64,000 bases of DNA from a bacterium 1XD21-70 (GCA_003669055.1 RAYB01000001.1:124001-188000), one strand, 5' to 3'; shown: positions 35,184 through 43,793, counted from the stretch's first letter. Notes: a model not told the origin generated them from the sequence alone. Made by a program: numbers and translations.

Positions 35184-35219
35184 CAAGGCAACAATGCCTT
35201 GTTAATCTAGGTATATACC
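35184..35219. promoter_or_regulatory. Two palindromic operators in the padR leader
   Basis: CAAGGCA-ACAA-TGCCTTG (35184-35201) and GGTATATACC (35210-35219) are perfect inverted repeats just downstream of the padR -10 box. Their position over the transcription start fits repressor sites, most simply PadR itself. Confidence 0.55.
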
Positions 35220-35222
35220 GCC

Positions 35223-35251
35223 ATTATACATAGATCACCAAGGTATGTCAA
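35223..35251 (-). promoter_or_regulatory. Consensus promoter of padR
   Basis: TTGACA (35246-35251), 17 nt, TATAAT (35223-35228) on the minus strand: perfect consensus, implying that repression rather than weak initiation sets its output. Confidence 0.85.
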
Positions 35252-35462
35252 GAGCCCATCGCCGAAACCGCCCGTCCAATTTCATTTTTCTTCTTTCCAC
35301 CCCCTTCCTTCTCTTCTCACTGCAAGGGCAAAAACTTTTGGAATTCGCCACAAAACCGTAAGCGAAAATAAATACTTTTTCCTTCCGTTTCCTGTATACT
35401 ATAGAGGTATCCGGCCAAAGAACCTTTAGCCAATATAAAAATGCCATAGTTGGGAGGAGTTT

Positions 35463-36233
35463 ATGATAAAGTATAAAGCCTACGCATTGGGAACTGTATG
35501 TATGCTGTTATTCACTGCCTGTGGGAACCAGGGCAGCACGGTGCTTCCCCCCGGGGAACAGGGGGTTCTCAAAGTCGAAACGGCAGACCGCCAGGTAATC
35601 ACAGTGAACAGCCGGGAAACCGTAAAGGTGGTGCCGGACTTAGCCGAGATCATCTATGCCGTGACTACCGAGAATAAAGATGCCGCGGCCTGCCAAGCCG
35701 AGAATAAAGAAAAGCTAAACCAACTGGTGGAAACCTTAAAACAATTGGGAGTGGAAGAATCCTCCATACAAACCTCGGCCTTTGATTTGAACCCCAGGCA
35801 TGACTGGGAAAGGGACGGGGCGATTACCGGCTATGAGGCGGTAACCCAGGTGACCGTAACCGGCATCCCGTTAGAACAGGCAGGCCTTGTGATGGAAAAA
35901 TCGGTAGAATCCGGGGTAAACCAGATCCAGTCTGTATCTTTCCTGTCCAGCAGCTACGATGAAAGCTATCAGGAAGCGCTTAAAATGGCAGTATCCCAGG
36001 CTTATAAAAAAGCCCAGGCCCTGGCAGAAGCCAGCGGCTGCACTTTAGGAGAGCCCGTACAGATTTTGGAACATGCCTCCAATGACCGTTACCGTTACAC
36101 CAACGAAGCCAAACTAAGCCGGAGTGCTGCTGCCATGGGCAATGCCGAGGCTTCTGCTGCAGATATGGCTGCGGTTATGCCTGGTGAAATTGACGTAGAG
36201 GCAAACATCAGCGTGGAATATGCGATCCAATAA
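35463..36233 (+). CDS. SIMPL (DUF541) domain lipoprotein
   Basis: A 256-residue exported protein. The signal peptide ends in LLFTAC (Cys about residue 20), a lipobox. The rest is a SIMPL domain: ITVNSRETVKVVPDLAEIIY, the periodic V-x-P-x-x-A pattern, then AVSQAYKKAQALAEASGCTL and the closing ISVEYAI. SIMPL proteins are poorly understood oligomeric envelope proteins linked to stress in some bacteria. The start has GGAGGAG. It is alone, divergent from padR. No enzymatic residues are expected. Confidence 0.85.
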   Translation: MIKYKAYALGTVCMLLFTACGNQGSTVLPPGEQGVLKVETADRQVITVNSRETVKVVPDLAEIIYAVTTENKDAAACQAENKEKLNQLVETLKQLGVEESSIQTSAFDLNPRHDWERDGAITGYEAVTQVTVTGIPLEQAGLVMEKSVESGVNQIQSVSFLSSSYDESYQEALKMAVSQAYKKAQALAEASGCTLGEPVQILEHASNDRYRYTNEAKLSRSAAAMGNAEASAADMAAVMPGEIDVEANISVEYAIQ

Positions 36234-36306
36234 ACGGATCGCATTACCACTCTTTCTAATCTCCTTCTCTTCCGCCCCCAAGAATAAACTTTTCATGAAA
36301 TTCTTC

Positions 36307-36335
36307 TTGCCTTTTTCTAAAAACCACTCTATAAT
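36307..36335 (+). promoter_or_regulatory. Promoter of the DUF805 gene
   Basis: TTGCCT (36307-36312), 17 nt, TATAAT (36330-36335), about 57 nt upstream of the ATG. Confidence 0.65.
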
Positions 36336-36391
36336 AGCACTGTGGCGGATTTTATGGTTCGTCAGTAAAATACATAAGGAGGTAAGCCATC

Positions 36392-36745
36392 ATGCGATTT
36401 ACAGAAGCAGTTTCCAGCGCATTCCGTCAGTATGTGAATTTTTCCGGCCGCGCACGCCGCAGTGAATTTTGGTATTTCTACCTGTTCAATGTAATCATGA
36501 GCATTATTTTTAATGTACTGACTTTTGTCGTGCCTGCATTTGCCATTTTAAGCGGGATTTATTCCCTGGCTGTGCTGTTGCCGAGCCTTGCCCTGGCATG
36601 GCGCCGGATGCATGATATCGGCCGCAGCGGTGCATGGAATCTCATCTGCTTTGTTCCGCTGGTAGGTTGGATCGTTGTTCTCATCTGGTATTGCAAGGAT
36701 AGCGAATACGCTGAGAACAAATATGGCCCTGCTCTTAAAAGGTAA
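36392..36745 (+). CDS. DUF805 membrane protein
   Basis: A 117-residue protein of the YhaH/YhaI type. FSGRARRSEFWYFYLFN near the N-terminus and AWRRMHDIGRSGAWNLICFV in the second half are the family signatures; three or four TM helices lie between and after them. It ends with DSEYAENKYGP. The function of the family is unknown. AAGGAGG precedes the ATG at 10 nt. It has its own promoter and a terminator shared with the convergent methyltransferase gene. Confidence 0.92.
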   Translation: MRFTEAVSSAFRQYVNFSGRARRSEFWYFYLFNVIMSIIFNVLTFVVPAFAILSGIYSLAVLLPSLALAWRRMHDIGRSGAWNLICFVPLVGWIVVLIWYCKDSEYAENKYGPALKR

Positions 36746-36746
36746 A

Positions 36747-36792
36747 AAATAACCCTGGATCCCGCATCTTGGCGGAAGTTCCAGGGTTATTT
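36747..36792 (+). terminator. Bidirectional terminator between DUF805 and the cfa-type gene
   Basis: A perfect 13-bp stem (AAATAACCCTGGA with its complement) spans the gap between convergent genes. A U-rich run (CCUUUUUC) follows on the plus strand, and an A/U-rich arm serves the minus strand. Confidence 0.85.
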
Positions 36793-36807
36793 CCTTTTTC
36801 TGGGGCT

Positions 36808-37971
36808 TTATACCACCCGCACCATCGGCAGTTCATTATTCACGCCCTTGGACATTAAGATCTGGTGCAGATCCACGATCCCTTGATGGAAGGCTGCCGC
36901 ACAGGCCGCCAGGTATAGTTCCCACATCCTCACAAATTCTTCCCCCCGCCCTGCCGCAATCTCTTCTTTATGCTTTTTAAAGTTCTCCAGCCAGCACAGC
37001 AGTGTCCTCGTATAATGAAGGCGCAGGCTCTCCACATCCAGTGTCCGAAAGCCATATTCCGGCAGCAAGCTTACCATCTCGCGGAGGCTCGGGACCACCC
37101 CGCCCGGAAATATATATTTGCGGATAAACGGATCCCCTGCATGTTCCTTCTGTGCGCTGATAAAATGCAGCAGAAACAGCCCCTCCGGCTTTAACACCTC
37201 TGCAATGTTCTTGAAAAACAATTCATAATTCCCGCGCCCCACATGCTCTACCATCCCGACGCTCACGACCCGGTCAAACTGCAGCCCGCTTTTAGGAAGT
37301 TCCCGGTAGTCCATCAGCCGCACTTCCAGGAAATCCTCTAAGTGCTGCTCCTTAATCTCCCTGGAAAACTGCTGGTACTGCTCCTTGCCCAAAGTAATCC
37401 CCACACCCTTCACCCCATAGCGCCTGGCCGCCCGCATCAGCAAAAACCCCCACCCGCAGCCGACGTCAAGCAGGGTCATCCCCATCCCAAGATGCAGTTT
37501 TTTTAGGATATGGTCTGCCTTGGCCACCTGTGCCTCAAACAGGCTGTCCCCGGGGTTTTTAAAGTAACCGCAGGAATAACTCATCGTCTCGTCAAGCCAA
37601 AGGCGGTAAAAATCGTTGCCAATGTCATAATGGGAACAGACCTCCGCCTGCTGCTTTTTTGCCGCCAGCGAAGAATGCAGCAAGCCATGCAGCGCCGCCG
37701 GGCTTAACCGGAAATGCTCAATCTGCCCTAAAAATATATCCAGTACCTCATAAAGATCCCGGTCCAGTTCTATATCCCCCCGGATATAAGCCTCCCCCAA
37801 GGCCAAAGAAGTACTCTTTAACAGTTCCCTCTTAGGGATATCTCCATTCAGCTTTACCTTAAACTGAGACGGCCCCGTCCCGAATACCTGAAATTCCTTG
37901 GCTGTCTCCAGTTCAAATGCCACCGGGACCAGATCCCTAAGATACCTGCCGATATAACTTCCCCTGCGCAT
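36808..37971 (-). CDS. cfa: Cyclopropane-fatty-acyl-phospholipid synthase family methyltransferase
   Basis: A 387-residue SAM-dependent enzyme that adds a methylene bridge to unsaturated membrane acyl chains. The N-terminal domain (about 1-90) binds lipid. VCSHYDIGNDFYRLWLDETM (about 112-131) and MSYSCGYF are family motifs. The SAM site is LLDVGCGWGFLLMRAARRYG (about 165-184). RVVSVGMVEHVGRGNYELFF contains the active-site region, and FIRKYIFPGG is conserved. Single gene; the C-terminus is normal. Modification of unsaturated lipids by a related activity cannot be excluded. Confidence 0.92.
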   Translation of the reverse strand: MRRGSYIGRYLRDLVPVAFELETAKEFQVFGTGPSQFKVKLNGDIPKRELLKSTSLALGEAYIRGDIELDRDLYEVLDIFLGQIEHFRLSPAALHGLLHSSLAAKKQQAEVCSHYDIGNDFYRLWLDETMSYSCGYFKNPGDSLFEAQVAKADHILKKLHLGMGMTLLDVGCGWGFLLMRAARRYGVKGVGITLGKEQYQQFSREIKEQHLEDFLEVRLMDYRELPKSGLQFDRVVSVGMVEHVGRGNYELFFKNIAEVLKPEGLFLLHFISAQKEHAGDPFIRKYIFPGGVVPSLREMVSLLPEYGFRTLDVESLRLHYTRTLLCWLENFKKHKEEIAAGRGEEFVRMWELYLAACAAAFHQGIVDLHQILMSKGVNNELPMVRVV

Positions 37972-38050
37972 ACTGCCACCTTCCTGAAACTTTTTCTATA
38001 GGACAGTATTACCCGGGCAGGGTTTCTTTAAACCAAAAGGCGCCGCATAT

Positions 38051-38638
38051 TTAAAACAGTTTCCATCCTCTCCCCATCAATTCCCGGCATACCCGTTCCA
38101 CCGGCAGGCCGACTACGTTGTTATAGTCTCCCCGGATCCCTTCAATAAACGCAGCAAAATACCCCTGGATACCGTAAGCTCCGGCCTTATCCATCGGTTC
38201 CCCTGTAGCCACATACCGTGCGATCTGCTCCCGGCTCATCATGCGCACATGCACGTCTGTGCGTTCCGCAAAGGTCAGCCGCTCCCCCGAAGGGCCGAAA
38301 ATCATGGTAACCCCCGTGTACACCTGATGCTCCCTGCCCTGCAAAAGGCCAATCATCTGCTTTGCTTCTGCCTTTGACCCCGGTTTCCCTAAGATCTTCC
38401 CGTCCACAGACACTACCGTATCCGCGCCAATCACCACCAAAGAGCCTTCCCTATTCCCACATGCCAAAAACACATCCTCTGCCTTCTGCCGCGACAGTTC
38501 TTTTACAATCTCCCCCGGCTCCCTGCCGGCGGCTACCTCTTCCACCCCGCTGGGGATGACCTCCGGCATCAGCCCTACCTGGCGCAACAGTTCCCTGCGC
38601 CTGGGGGATGCCGACGCTAATATAATCGATCCGCCCAT
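38051..38638 (-). CDS. maf: Maf-family nucleoside triphosphate pyrophosphatase
   Basis: A 195-residue house-cleaning NTP pyrophosphatase (dTTP/UTP or modified nucleotides to monophosphate and PPi). IILASASPRRRELLRQVGL at residues 4-22 is the Maf N-terminal motif with S-x-R-R. VVIGADTVVSVDGKILGKPG (about 68-87) carries the catalytic Asp. YTGVTMI and MDKAGAYGIQGYFAAFIEGI complete the pattern. It may act in division arrest or nucleotide sanitation. Divergent from the DMT-type gene across an AT-rich palindrome. Confidence 0.94.
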   Translation of the reverse strand: MGGSIILASASPRRRELLRQVGLMPEVIPSGVEEVAAGREPGEIVKELSRQKAEDVFLACGNREGSLVVIGADTVVSVDGKILGKPGSKAEAKQMIGLLQGREHQVYTGVTMIFGPSGERLTFAERTDVHVRMMSREQIARYVATGEPMDKAGAYGIQGYFAAFIEGIRGDYNNVVGLPVERVCRELMGRGWKLF

Positions 38639-38678
38639 CTTTTTCTCTCTCCTTTTCCCTTCCGCCCATTATAGCCCC

Positions 38679-38708
38679 AAAAAAATATCTTGTACAGAAT
38701 ATTTTTTT
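38679..38708. promoter_or_regulatory. 30-bp AT-rich palindrome between maf and the DMT-type gene
   Basis: Left and right halves match at 13 of 15 positions around a GTAC centre (arms AAAAAAATAT and ATATTTTTTT). It lies in the divergent gap 40 nt from maf and 60 nt from the permease gene. It could be an operator, or simply the back-to-back A/T tracts of two promoters. Confidence 0.35.
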
Positions 38709-38768
38709 CCTGCCCTGCTAAAACTAAGGAAAACAAACTAAACTATCAAAAGTCTGGAGGTTTTCTCT

Positions 38769-39203
38769 ATGTGGGGATTTCTGATTGCTCTGCTCTCCGG
38801 CGCCCTGATGAGCATCCAGGGCGTCCTAAACACAGAAGCCACGAAACAGACCGGGATCTGGGTGGCAGCCGGGTGGGTTCAGCTGACCGCTTTTTTAACC
38901 TGTGTCGCCCTTTGGTTCTTCGCCGACAAAAGCCCTGCCCTGGCCATCTTGCAGGTACGCCCCTGGTATATGCTCTTAGGCGGCCTGATCGGCGCCTTCA
39001 TCACCTTTACCGTCATCAAAAGCATGGACGGCCTAGGCCCCGCCAAGGCAACCCTGCTAATCGTAGTCACCCAGATCATTGTCGCCTACGCCATCGAACT
39101 GTTTGGCATTTTCGGCGTAGAAAAATCACCCTTCGAGTGGAAAAAACTCATCGGTGCTGCTATCGCCATCGCCGGAATCATCGTATTCCGCTGGGGTTCC
39201 TGA
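38769..39203 (+). CDS. Small DMT-superfamily permease (YdcZ/DUF606 type)
   Basis: A 144-residue protein with five hydrophobic segments, one half of a DMT exporter fold. LLSGALMSIQGVLNTEATKQ at the N-terminus and FELFGIFGVEKSPFEW near the end fit the DUF606/YdcZ family. Such proteins probably work as homodimers or as pairs, exporting small metabolites; the substrate is unknown. TGGAGG precedes the ATG. It stands alone between the Maf and Asp23 genes. Confidence 0.82.
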   Translation: MWGFLIALLSGALMSIQGVLNTEATKQTGIWVAAGWVQLTAFLTCVALWFFADKSPALAILQVRPWYMLLGGLIGAFITFTVIKSMDGLGPAKATLLIVVTQIIVAYAIELFGIFGVEKSPFEWKKLIGAAIAIAGIIVFRWGS

Positions 39204-39316
39204 CCGCCCCTATCCTGCATAGCCGCTGCTCTGCTCCAAGGATCCCCCTTCCCTGGCAGCCGCCCTTCCAAAACACCCTCCCCGGTTTGAAAGACACTCC
39301 CCAAAAGCCAAAAGAA

Positions 39317-39339
39317 GCCTGCCACCAAACGTGGCAGGC
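39317..39339 (-). terminator. Terminator after the Asp23/Gls24 gene
   Basis: GCCTGCCAC pairs perfectly with GTGGCAGGC around a 5-nt loop, 10 nt after the stop codon, followed on the minus strand by UUCUUUUGGCUUUU. It also lies 114 nt beyond the convergent permease gene. Confidence 0.8.
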
Positions 39340-39348
39340 CCCAGGCTC

Positions 39349-39738
39349 TTACTTCTCCTCTGCCAGGTTCACCCCGGCAATCTTGATATTCACATCCAGC
39401 ACGGTAAGCCCCGTCATATTCTCAATCGCCGACTTCACCTTCTCCTGTACCTTCTCACTGACCTCCGGGATATTGTAGCCATACTTAATGTTAAGGGATA
39501 AATCGACTGACACATGCTCCTCCGTCACATCTACCTTGACGCCTTTGGACAGATTTTTCATCCCCAGCTTCCCAACCAGTTCATTGGTAATGTTCCCGGC
39601 CATGGAGTCCACGCCGCCCACCTCAGTGGCCGCCAGCCCTGCGATAATCGCCACTACCTCATCTGCAATCTGCACCTCTCCAACCCTATCTTTGTCATAT
39701 ACCTTTTGGGTATTCTTCTCGTCCTTGTTCTCAGCCAC
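39349..39738 (-). CDS. Asp23/Gls24 family envelope stress protein
   Basis: A 129-residue protein of the Asp23 (YqhY/AmaP-type) family. VQIADEVVAIIAGLAATEV and GVDSMAGNITNELVGKLGM are the conserved N-terminal part; VSVDLSLNIKYGYNIPEVSE and VTGLTVLDVNIKIAGV-like strands complete the fold. The start is GTG 7 nt after AGGAGGT. In clostridia an Asp23 gene typically follows spoIIIAH, as here, often before nusB; nusB is not in this window. Its role is membrane or lipid homeostasis by analogy only. Confidence 0.92.
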   Translation of the reverse strand: MAENKDEKNTQKVYDKDRVGEVQIADEVVAIIAGLAATEVGGVDSMAGNITNELVGKLGMKNLSKGVKVDVTEEHVSVDLSLNIKYGYNIPEVSEKVQEKVKSAIENMTGLTVLDVNIKIAGVNLAEEK

Positions 39739-39876
39739 AATGCTACCTCCTGCTATTCTCCTGATTCCTTGTTACAGCCCAGGACAACTGAACTGCCGGT
39801 TCCCTTACGGTTCCTGATATCATTATTATAACAAATGGAGGCAGTTTTGCATAGGGAATCTTTGGGATTTTTATGG

Positions 39877-40635
39877 TCACTCCAGATTCAGAAGCGTAAT
39901 CACAATCCCATCCGCCGCAACCTCTGTTTTCCTTTTGACAATATCTTCAATCTGGGCACGCTGCTGGTCGGTGATTGCCGTAGCATTGATCACCACATCC
40001 ACCTTCCCGTCCGTAAGGCTGACCACCGGATCCGAAAAGCCCTTTGCCTGAAGAAGGGTCTCTGCCGCATTTTCCTTTTCCGCCACCGCAGTCATCGCAA
40101 TCATATTCTGGATGGCCTCCTGCTTGGCTGCCTCCTCGATATTTGTATTGTTGATGATGCTATTCAAAGTCTCCTTGTTCCTGGCGCGGATCTGCTCACG
40201 GTTGAGCTGTACATTGGCTATGTAGTCGGAAACGGTCATGCCGCTGGTCAGCACCGCCTCCCCCGGATTCTCCATACCGGCATCCTCCCCCTCGTCCCAG
40301 CTGTCTATCTCCGCATATTGCTCGCTCTCCTGATAGCCATCTGCAGAAACCGGGTACTCCTCCCCTGCCATGGACTCTGCCTCTTCGACCTGCCCGTCAT
40401 AATTAGATGCCGCTGCCTGGTTCTCCATCAGTAAATCCTCATCCGAAATCTCCATCAGCCCGGCTTCATAGACCATGTCATCACTGCTGGCCTCCAGTTC
40501 CTTTTTTCCCGCATAGTTCAGATACCCTGCCGCCGCAATCATAATCGCTAAGGTCGTGATGATAATCTGATTTCTCCGGAACAGCTTTTTCATGTTGCCA
40601 TCCTTTAACTTCATTCCAAATTTTCGCTCTCTCAT
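39877..40635 (-). CDS. spoIIIAH: Stage III sporulation protein AH
   Basis: Mother-cell membrane protein whose extracytoplasmic domain forms, with forespore SpoIIQ, the channel linking the two cells. One TM helix at about residues 24-42 (NQIIITTLAIMIAAAGYLNY) is followed by an acidic linker and a ring-building domain (QLNREQIRARNKETLNSIIN to the end). The 252-residue length and position at the end of the spoIIIA operon are typical. The acidic linker of about 60 residues is longer than in Bacillus. Confidence 0.93.
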   Translation of the reverse strand: MRERKFGMKLKDGNMKKLFRRNQIIITTLAIMIAAAGYLNYAGKKELEASSDDMVYEAGLMEISDEDLLMENQAAASNYDGQVEEAESMAGEEYPVSADGYQESEQYAEIDSWDEGEDAGMENPGEAVLTSGMTVSDYIANVQLNREQIRARNKETLNSIINNTNIEEAAKQEAIQNMIAMTAVAEKENAAETLLQAKGFSDPVVSLTDGKVDVVINATAITDQQRAQIEDIVKRKTEVAADGIVITLLNLE

Positions 40636-40649
40636 AATCTGACACTCCT

Positions 40650-41318
40650 TTACTCCACCCGCTTTAGTACTTTTATCTTATGTGCCGGCAATCCAAATAA
40701 TGCTTCCATCGCAGCAGAAATTTCTGCCCGCACACCTGGGGCATCCCCTCCCTCTGCACTGATAATGATCCCTGAAATCTCCGGGCGCAGTTCCTTGGCA
40801 ACCATGGGCGTATTTTTCCCGCCCTCAGAAACCATGGCCGTGTTGTGCTCTTGTTCCTGGTTTTCGACTTTGCGTGTCCCCCCGCTGCTATCCTGCTCCT
40901 CCGTGAAAGACCGGCTGCTGCTGCCGTCCACATGAACCACCTTCTCCGCCGAAGACTTCAGCACAATCATCACATCGACCTCGCCTACCCCCTCCACATT
41001 TTTCAGGATCTCCCTCACCCGGCGTTCTAAGTCTGCCTCGTAGCTGCTGTTAACGCCCGCCGCGGCCGCCACCCCTTCCTCCTCATGGCCGCCGTCCGCC
41101 CATCCGCTATCCGCAGTCCCGGTTCCTCCCCCAACGCCGCCGGCACCGTTTATGCTGCCTGCTTCCGGCAATTCACTCTGCCCTCCCTTAAGAGGCATGT
41201 CTGTTGCCCTCTTTTTGGCCAGGCGGTCTGCCGGGAACGCCAAAATGCATAAAATCATGCCGGTGGCCAACAAAAACAGCCATTTATCCTTACCCTTCAA
41301 CGACTTGAATTTCCACAT
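40650..41318 (-). CDS. spoIIIAG: Stage III sporulation protein AG
   Basis: Ring-forming component of the SpoIIIA-SpoIIQ secretion complex. A TM helix at about residues 10-30 (KWLFLLATGMILCILAFPAD) is followed by a Gly/Ala-rich linker and a ring-building domain (LERRVREILKNVEGVGEVDV, then GIIISAEGGDAPGVRAEISA). The start at 41318 uses GGAGGAGG a few bases upstream; the frame to 41336 adds six residues. It overlaps spoIIIAF by 29 bp. Confidence 0.93.
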   Translation of the reverse strand: MWKFKSLKGKDKWLFLLATGMILCILAFPADRLAKKRATDMPLKGGQSELPEAGSINGAGGVGGGTGTADSGWADGGHEEEGVAAAAGVNSSYEADLERRVREILKNVEGVGEVDVMIVLKSSAEKVVHVDGSSSRSFTEEQDSSGGTRKVENQEQEHNTAMVSEGGKNTPMVAKELRPEISGIIISAEGGDAPGVRAEISAAMEALFGLPAHKIKVLKRVE

Positions 41319-41970
41319 AATCCTCCTCCAAATCATAATAGGACACGATTTTCCTCCGCAGCCTTCCCACTGCCGAATATTCCGTTTCCTGCTGCCCTTT
41401 ACATACCGGCTCGTTTTGTCCCCCCTTTTCCCCGATCCCCTTTATCTCTTCAACCACTACCGGCGCAATGGCCTTTGCCGTAAGCTCATCCCCCCCTTCC
41501 TCCTGCCTCTTTTCCCCAGCCATCCCTCCATCCCCATTCCCGCCCAGGCCTACCTGCATCTCTATATGCACAACACGCCCGAACTCTGCCGCTGTTTCCT
41601 CCCCCGCTATCCTGGCCTGGCACCCATAGACATCAAATCCCATATCCCTGGCCATGTATGCAAGATCCTCTGCCACCGCCTGCTCATACTGCCCGATGAT
41701 CTGGCTAAGCCTTTGCTTTTCTATCCCCAGGATTTCTTTTTTTAGGTCGTTTGCCTCATATTGGAGAACCAGTTCCTCATAAAACCTGGCAATTTTCTCC
41801 TCCAGCCGCAATCCCCCGGTCAGGGGGCGGGTCACCAGCAGGATGGTTGCCATCCCTGCAAACAGCCGGATATATTTCTGGTAGTTCTTTCCCGGATTTA
41901 AGTTGCCCAGCACTGCCAGGAACAGAAAAAAGCCGATCAGGCTCCTGACCCATCCGTATACCTCTTCCAT
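41290..41970 (-). CDS. spoIIIAF: Stage III sporulation protein AF
   Basis: Membrane component of the SpoIIIA complex, 226 residues. Two TM helices lie within about residues 1-55 (YGWVRSLIGFFLFLAVLGNL, then YIRLFAGMATILLVTRPL), followed by a soluble region. I chose the ATG at 41970 because AGGGAGGG precedes it and homology begins there; the frame upstream to 42114 overlaps spoIIIAE and looks spurious. The C-terminal half is rich in Gly/Glu and poorly conserved, as usual for this protein. Confidence 0.9.
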   Translation of the reverse strand: MEEVYGWVRSLIGFFLFLAVLGNLNPGKNYQKYIRLFAGMATILLVTRPLTGGLRLEEKIARFYEELVLQYEANDLKKEILGIEKQRLSQIIGQYEQAVAEDLAYMARDMGFDVYGCQARIAGEETAAEFGRVVHIEMQVGLGGNGDGGMAGEKRQEEGGDELTAKAIAPVVVEEIKGIGEKGGQNEPVCKGQQETEYSAVGRLRRKIVSYYDLEEDYVEIQVVEG

Positions 41971-41987
41971 TGGTCCCTCCCTGCAAT

Positions 41988-43172
41988 TTAAGCCCCCAGA
42001 TAGACTCCGTTCGTCCCCAGGCATACCAAAGCAATGGTTGCCACAAACAGCAGCAGCCCGGAAGCTGCCAGGCCAAGGAGCAGCCTCTGCCCGTCTGCCA
42101 CGCTGCTGATGCACGCCACCAGGCGCTTATCCCCCACTGGCTGCAATAACCCAGCCACCGATCGGTACAAGATCAAGAGGATTGCCAGTTTCAGCAGCGG
42201 GACAGCACTCAATACCACCAGCACCACTACTGCCGCCGCCCCCATGCTGTTTTTTACCAGCACCCCCGTGCCCAGTACCATTTTCGTCACTGCCCCCGCT
42301 CCGTCCCCAATTCCGGGTATCACCTGCAAAAGCCGGTTGATCCCGGCCATTTGCAGTGAGTCGGCATAAGGCACTACCATTCCCTGGATCAGCTGAAATC
42401 CCAATACCAGCCCCAGAAGGGAACGGCTCCCCCAGCAAACCAAAGACCGCAAAAGTTCTGTCAGGCGGGTAAGCATGTCCTCCCTGACCATATTCCCTGC
42501 CAGGACAAGCAAAATATAAACCCGTGCCAACGGCAGTACCACCCTTAAATACATCCACTGGGCTGCTGCAATCAATAACAGCAAAAATTCCATCCAGGCT
42601 ATGGAAGAAGCGCTCCCTCCTGCCCACGCCACTACCGGAAAATAGCAGGGAACCAGCACCCGCATAAATTCCGCCTGATGGCTCAGCACGTTCCCCACGA
42701 TAGCCATGCTGTCCGTAAACGAGGACGCCAGTACCGTAAATACCAGCAGGTATGTCATAAAAAACGCCGTTTCCGAGATCTGTCCTCCTGTAAAGACCTG
42801 AGAGAAATTCGCAAAAACCGCCCCGATCAGCCCCAGGGCGAGAAGTTCCCCTGCCAGGCGCCCTCCATGGGAAATCTCCTGAAACAGGGACTGTTCCAAT
42901 CCCGCAGCCACCATTTCCCCCGCATTCTCCCACTCACCTGACGCCAACGCTTTCACCAGGCCCGCAAAGCTAACCCCTATCCCCCCGTCACCGGCTTCCC
43001 CTTCCAGGAACCGGTCAATCCCTCCCCACTCCTCTTGCATCCTTTCTTCCCACAGGCCTAAATCCGGTTCCTCCCTCTCTGCCGCAGCCGCTGTCAGCAC
43101 CAGCCATGGCATCAGCAAACAGATTGCCAGTATGCTAAGCCCTGCCCCTACCCATCTGCTCATCCCTGCCAC
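41988..43172 (-). CDS. spoIIIAE: Stage III sporulation protein AE
   Basis: Large polytopic subunit of the feeding-tube channel, 394 residues with a cleavable-looking signal (about 10-30), an acidic N-terminal domain and about eight TM helices. FANFSQVFTGGQISETAFFM and IPGIGDGAGAVTKMVLGTGV are conserved family segments. The annotated start is GTG; an ATG three codons later is equally possible. It lies between spoIIIAD and spoIIIAF with short gaps. Confidence 0.93.
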   Translation of the reverse strand: MAGMSRWVGAGLSILAICLLMPWLVLTAAAAEREEPDLGLWEERMQEEWGGIDRFLEGEAGDGGIGVSFAGLVKALASGEWENAGEMVAAGLEQSLFQEISHGGRLAGELLALGLIGAVFANFSQVFTGGQISETAFFMTYLLVFTVLASSFTDSMAIVGNVLSHQAEFMRVLVPCYFPVVAWAGGSASSIAWMEFLLLLIAAAQWMYLRVVLPLARVYILLVLAGNMVREDMLTRLTELLRSLVCWGSRSLLGLVLGFQLIQGMVVPYADSLQMAGINRLLQVIPGIGDGAGAVTKMVLGTGVLVKNSMGAAAVVVLVVLSAVPLLKLAILLILYRSVAGLLQPVGDKRLVACISSVADGQRLLLGLAASGLLLFVATIALVCLGTNGVYLGA

Positions 43173-43200
43173 CCCATCCTTGCTTTCAATCCAGATGCAT

Positions 43201-43587
43201 TTAAACCATCAGTTCCTGCAATGCTTCCAAAAGTGCCAGCATAACCGGCATGCTCATTGCCATAATCGACAGCTTCCCAAAAATTTCAATCTGGTTTCCG
43301 ATAGAGCCATAACCCGCATCTTTGCAGATCCCGGCTGCAAACTCTGCTATATAAGTAATCCCTGTAATCTTTAACAATGTCGTCAGGTATACCTGGCTGA
43401 TCTGAACCATCTCCTGGATCCTTCTCGCCGCATCCAGGATCGACTCCAGTTTTGACGCCCCGCAGAAAAAAATAAAGCAGACGGCTGCCGCCGCCAGGTA
43501 AGTTCCATACTCCCCCTTTAGCCCTTTGAGCTGCACCGCCAGCATCACCGCCGTTATGCCCACCACACTGATAGCAATCACTGTCAT
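43201..43587 (-). CDS. spoIIIAD: Stage III sporulation protein AD
   Basis: A 128-residue membrane protein with four TM helices (VIAISVVGITAVMLAVQLKG first). ITGITYIAEFAAGICKDAGY is the conserved segment shared by SpoIIIAD and SpoIIIAC. The ATG at 43587 lies 7 nt after GGAGG; a GTG two codons earlier is too close to it. Part of the SpoIIIA channel complex. Confidence 0.94.
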   Translation of the reverse strand: MTVIAISVVGITAVMLAVQLKGLKGEYGTYLAAAAVCFIFFCGASKLESILDAARRIQEMVQISQVYLTTLLKITGITYIAEFAAGICKDAGYGSIGNQIEIFGKLSIMAMSMPVMLALLEALQELMV

Positions 43588-43598
43588 ATGCACCCCTC

Positions 43599-43793
43599 CT
43601 ACAATGCAAACAGGCTCTTAATGGTCTCAAACAATTCGTAAATATAAGGAACCATCCAGAACAATACCAGGATCAGGCCTGCCAGGCTGGTTAAGAATGC
43701 CTGTTCTTCCCGTCCGCTATGCTTCAATATCTGGCAGATCACAGAAACCAAAATCCCGACCGCCGCAATTTTAAAAATCAGGTTGACTCCCAT
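43599..43793 (-). CDS. spoIIIAC: Stage III sporulation protein AC
   Basis: A 64-residue protein with two TM helices (NLIFKIAAVGILVSVICQIL and a second near residues 32-52), matching the short SpoIIIAC family in length and in the EQAFLTSLAGLILVLFWMVP motif. GGAGGG precedes the ATG. It lies 12 nt before spoIIIAD. Confidence 0.95.
   Translation of the reverse strand: MGVNLIFKIAAVGILVSVICQILKHSGREEQAFLTSLAGLILVLFWMVPYIYELFETIKSLFAL

Larger units (their letters stand above)
35161..35462. other. Divergent intergenic region between padR and the SIMPL gene
   Basis: A 302-bp gap. Its left half holds the padR promoter and operators (35184-35251). The right half has TATACT (35392-35397 region) about 65 nt before the SIMPL gene, with no good -35 box. 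I see no gene or structured RNA in it. Confidence 0.5.
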
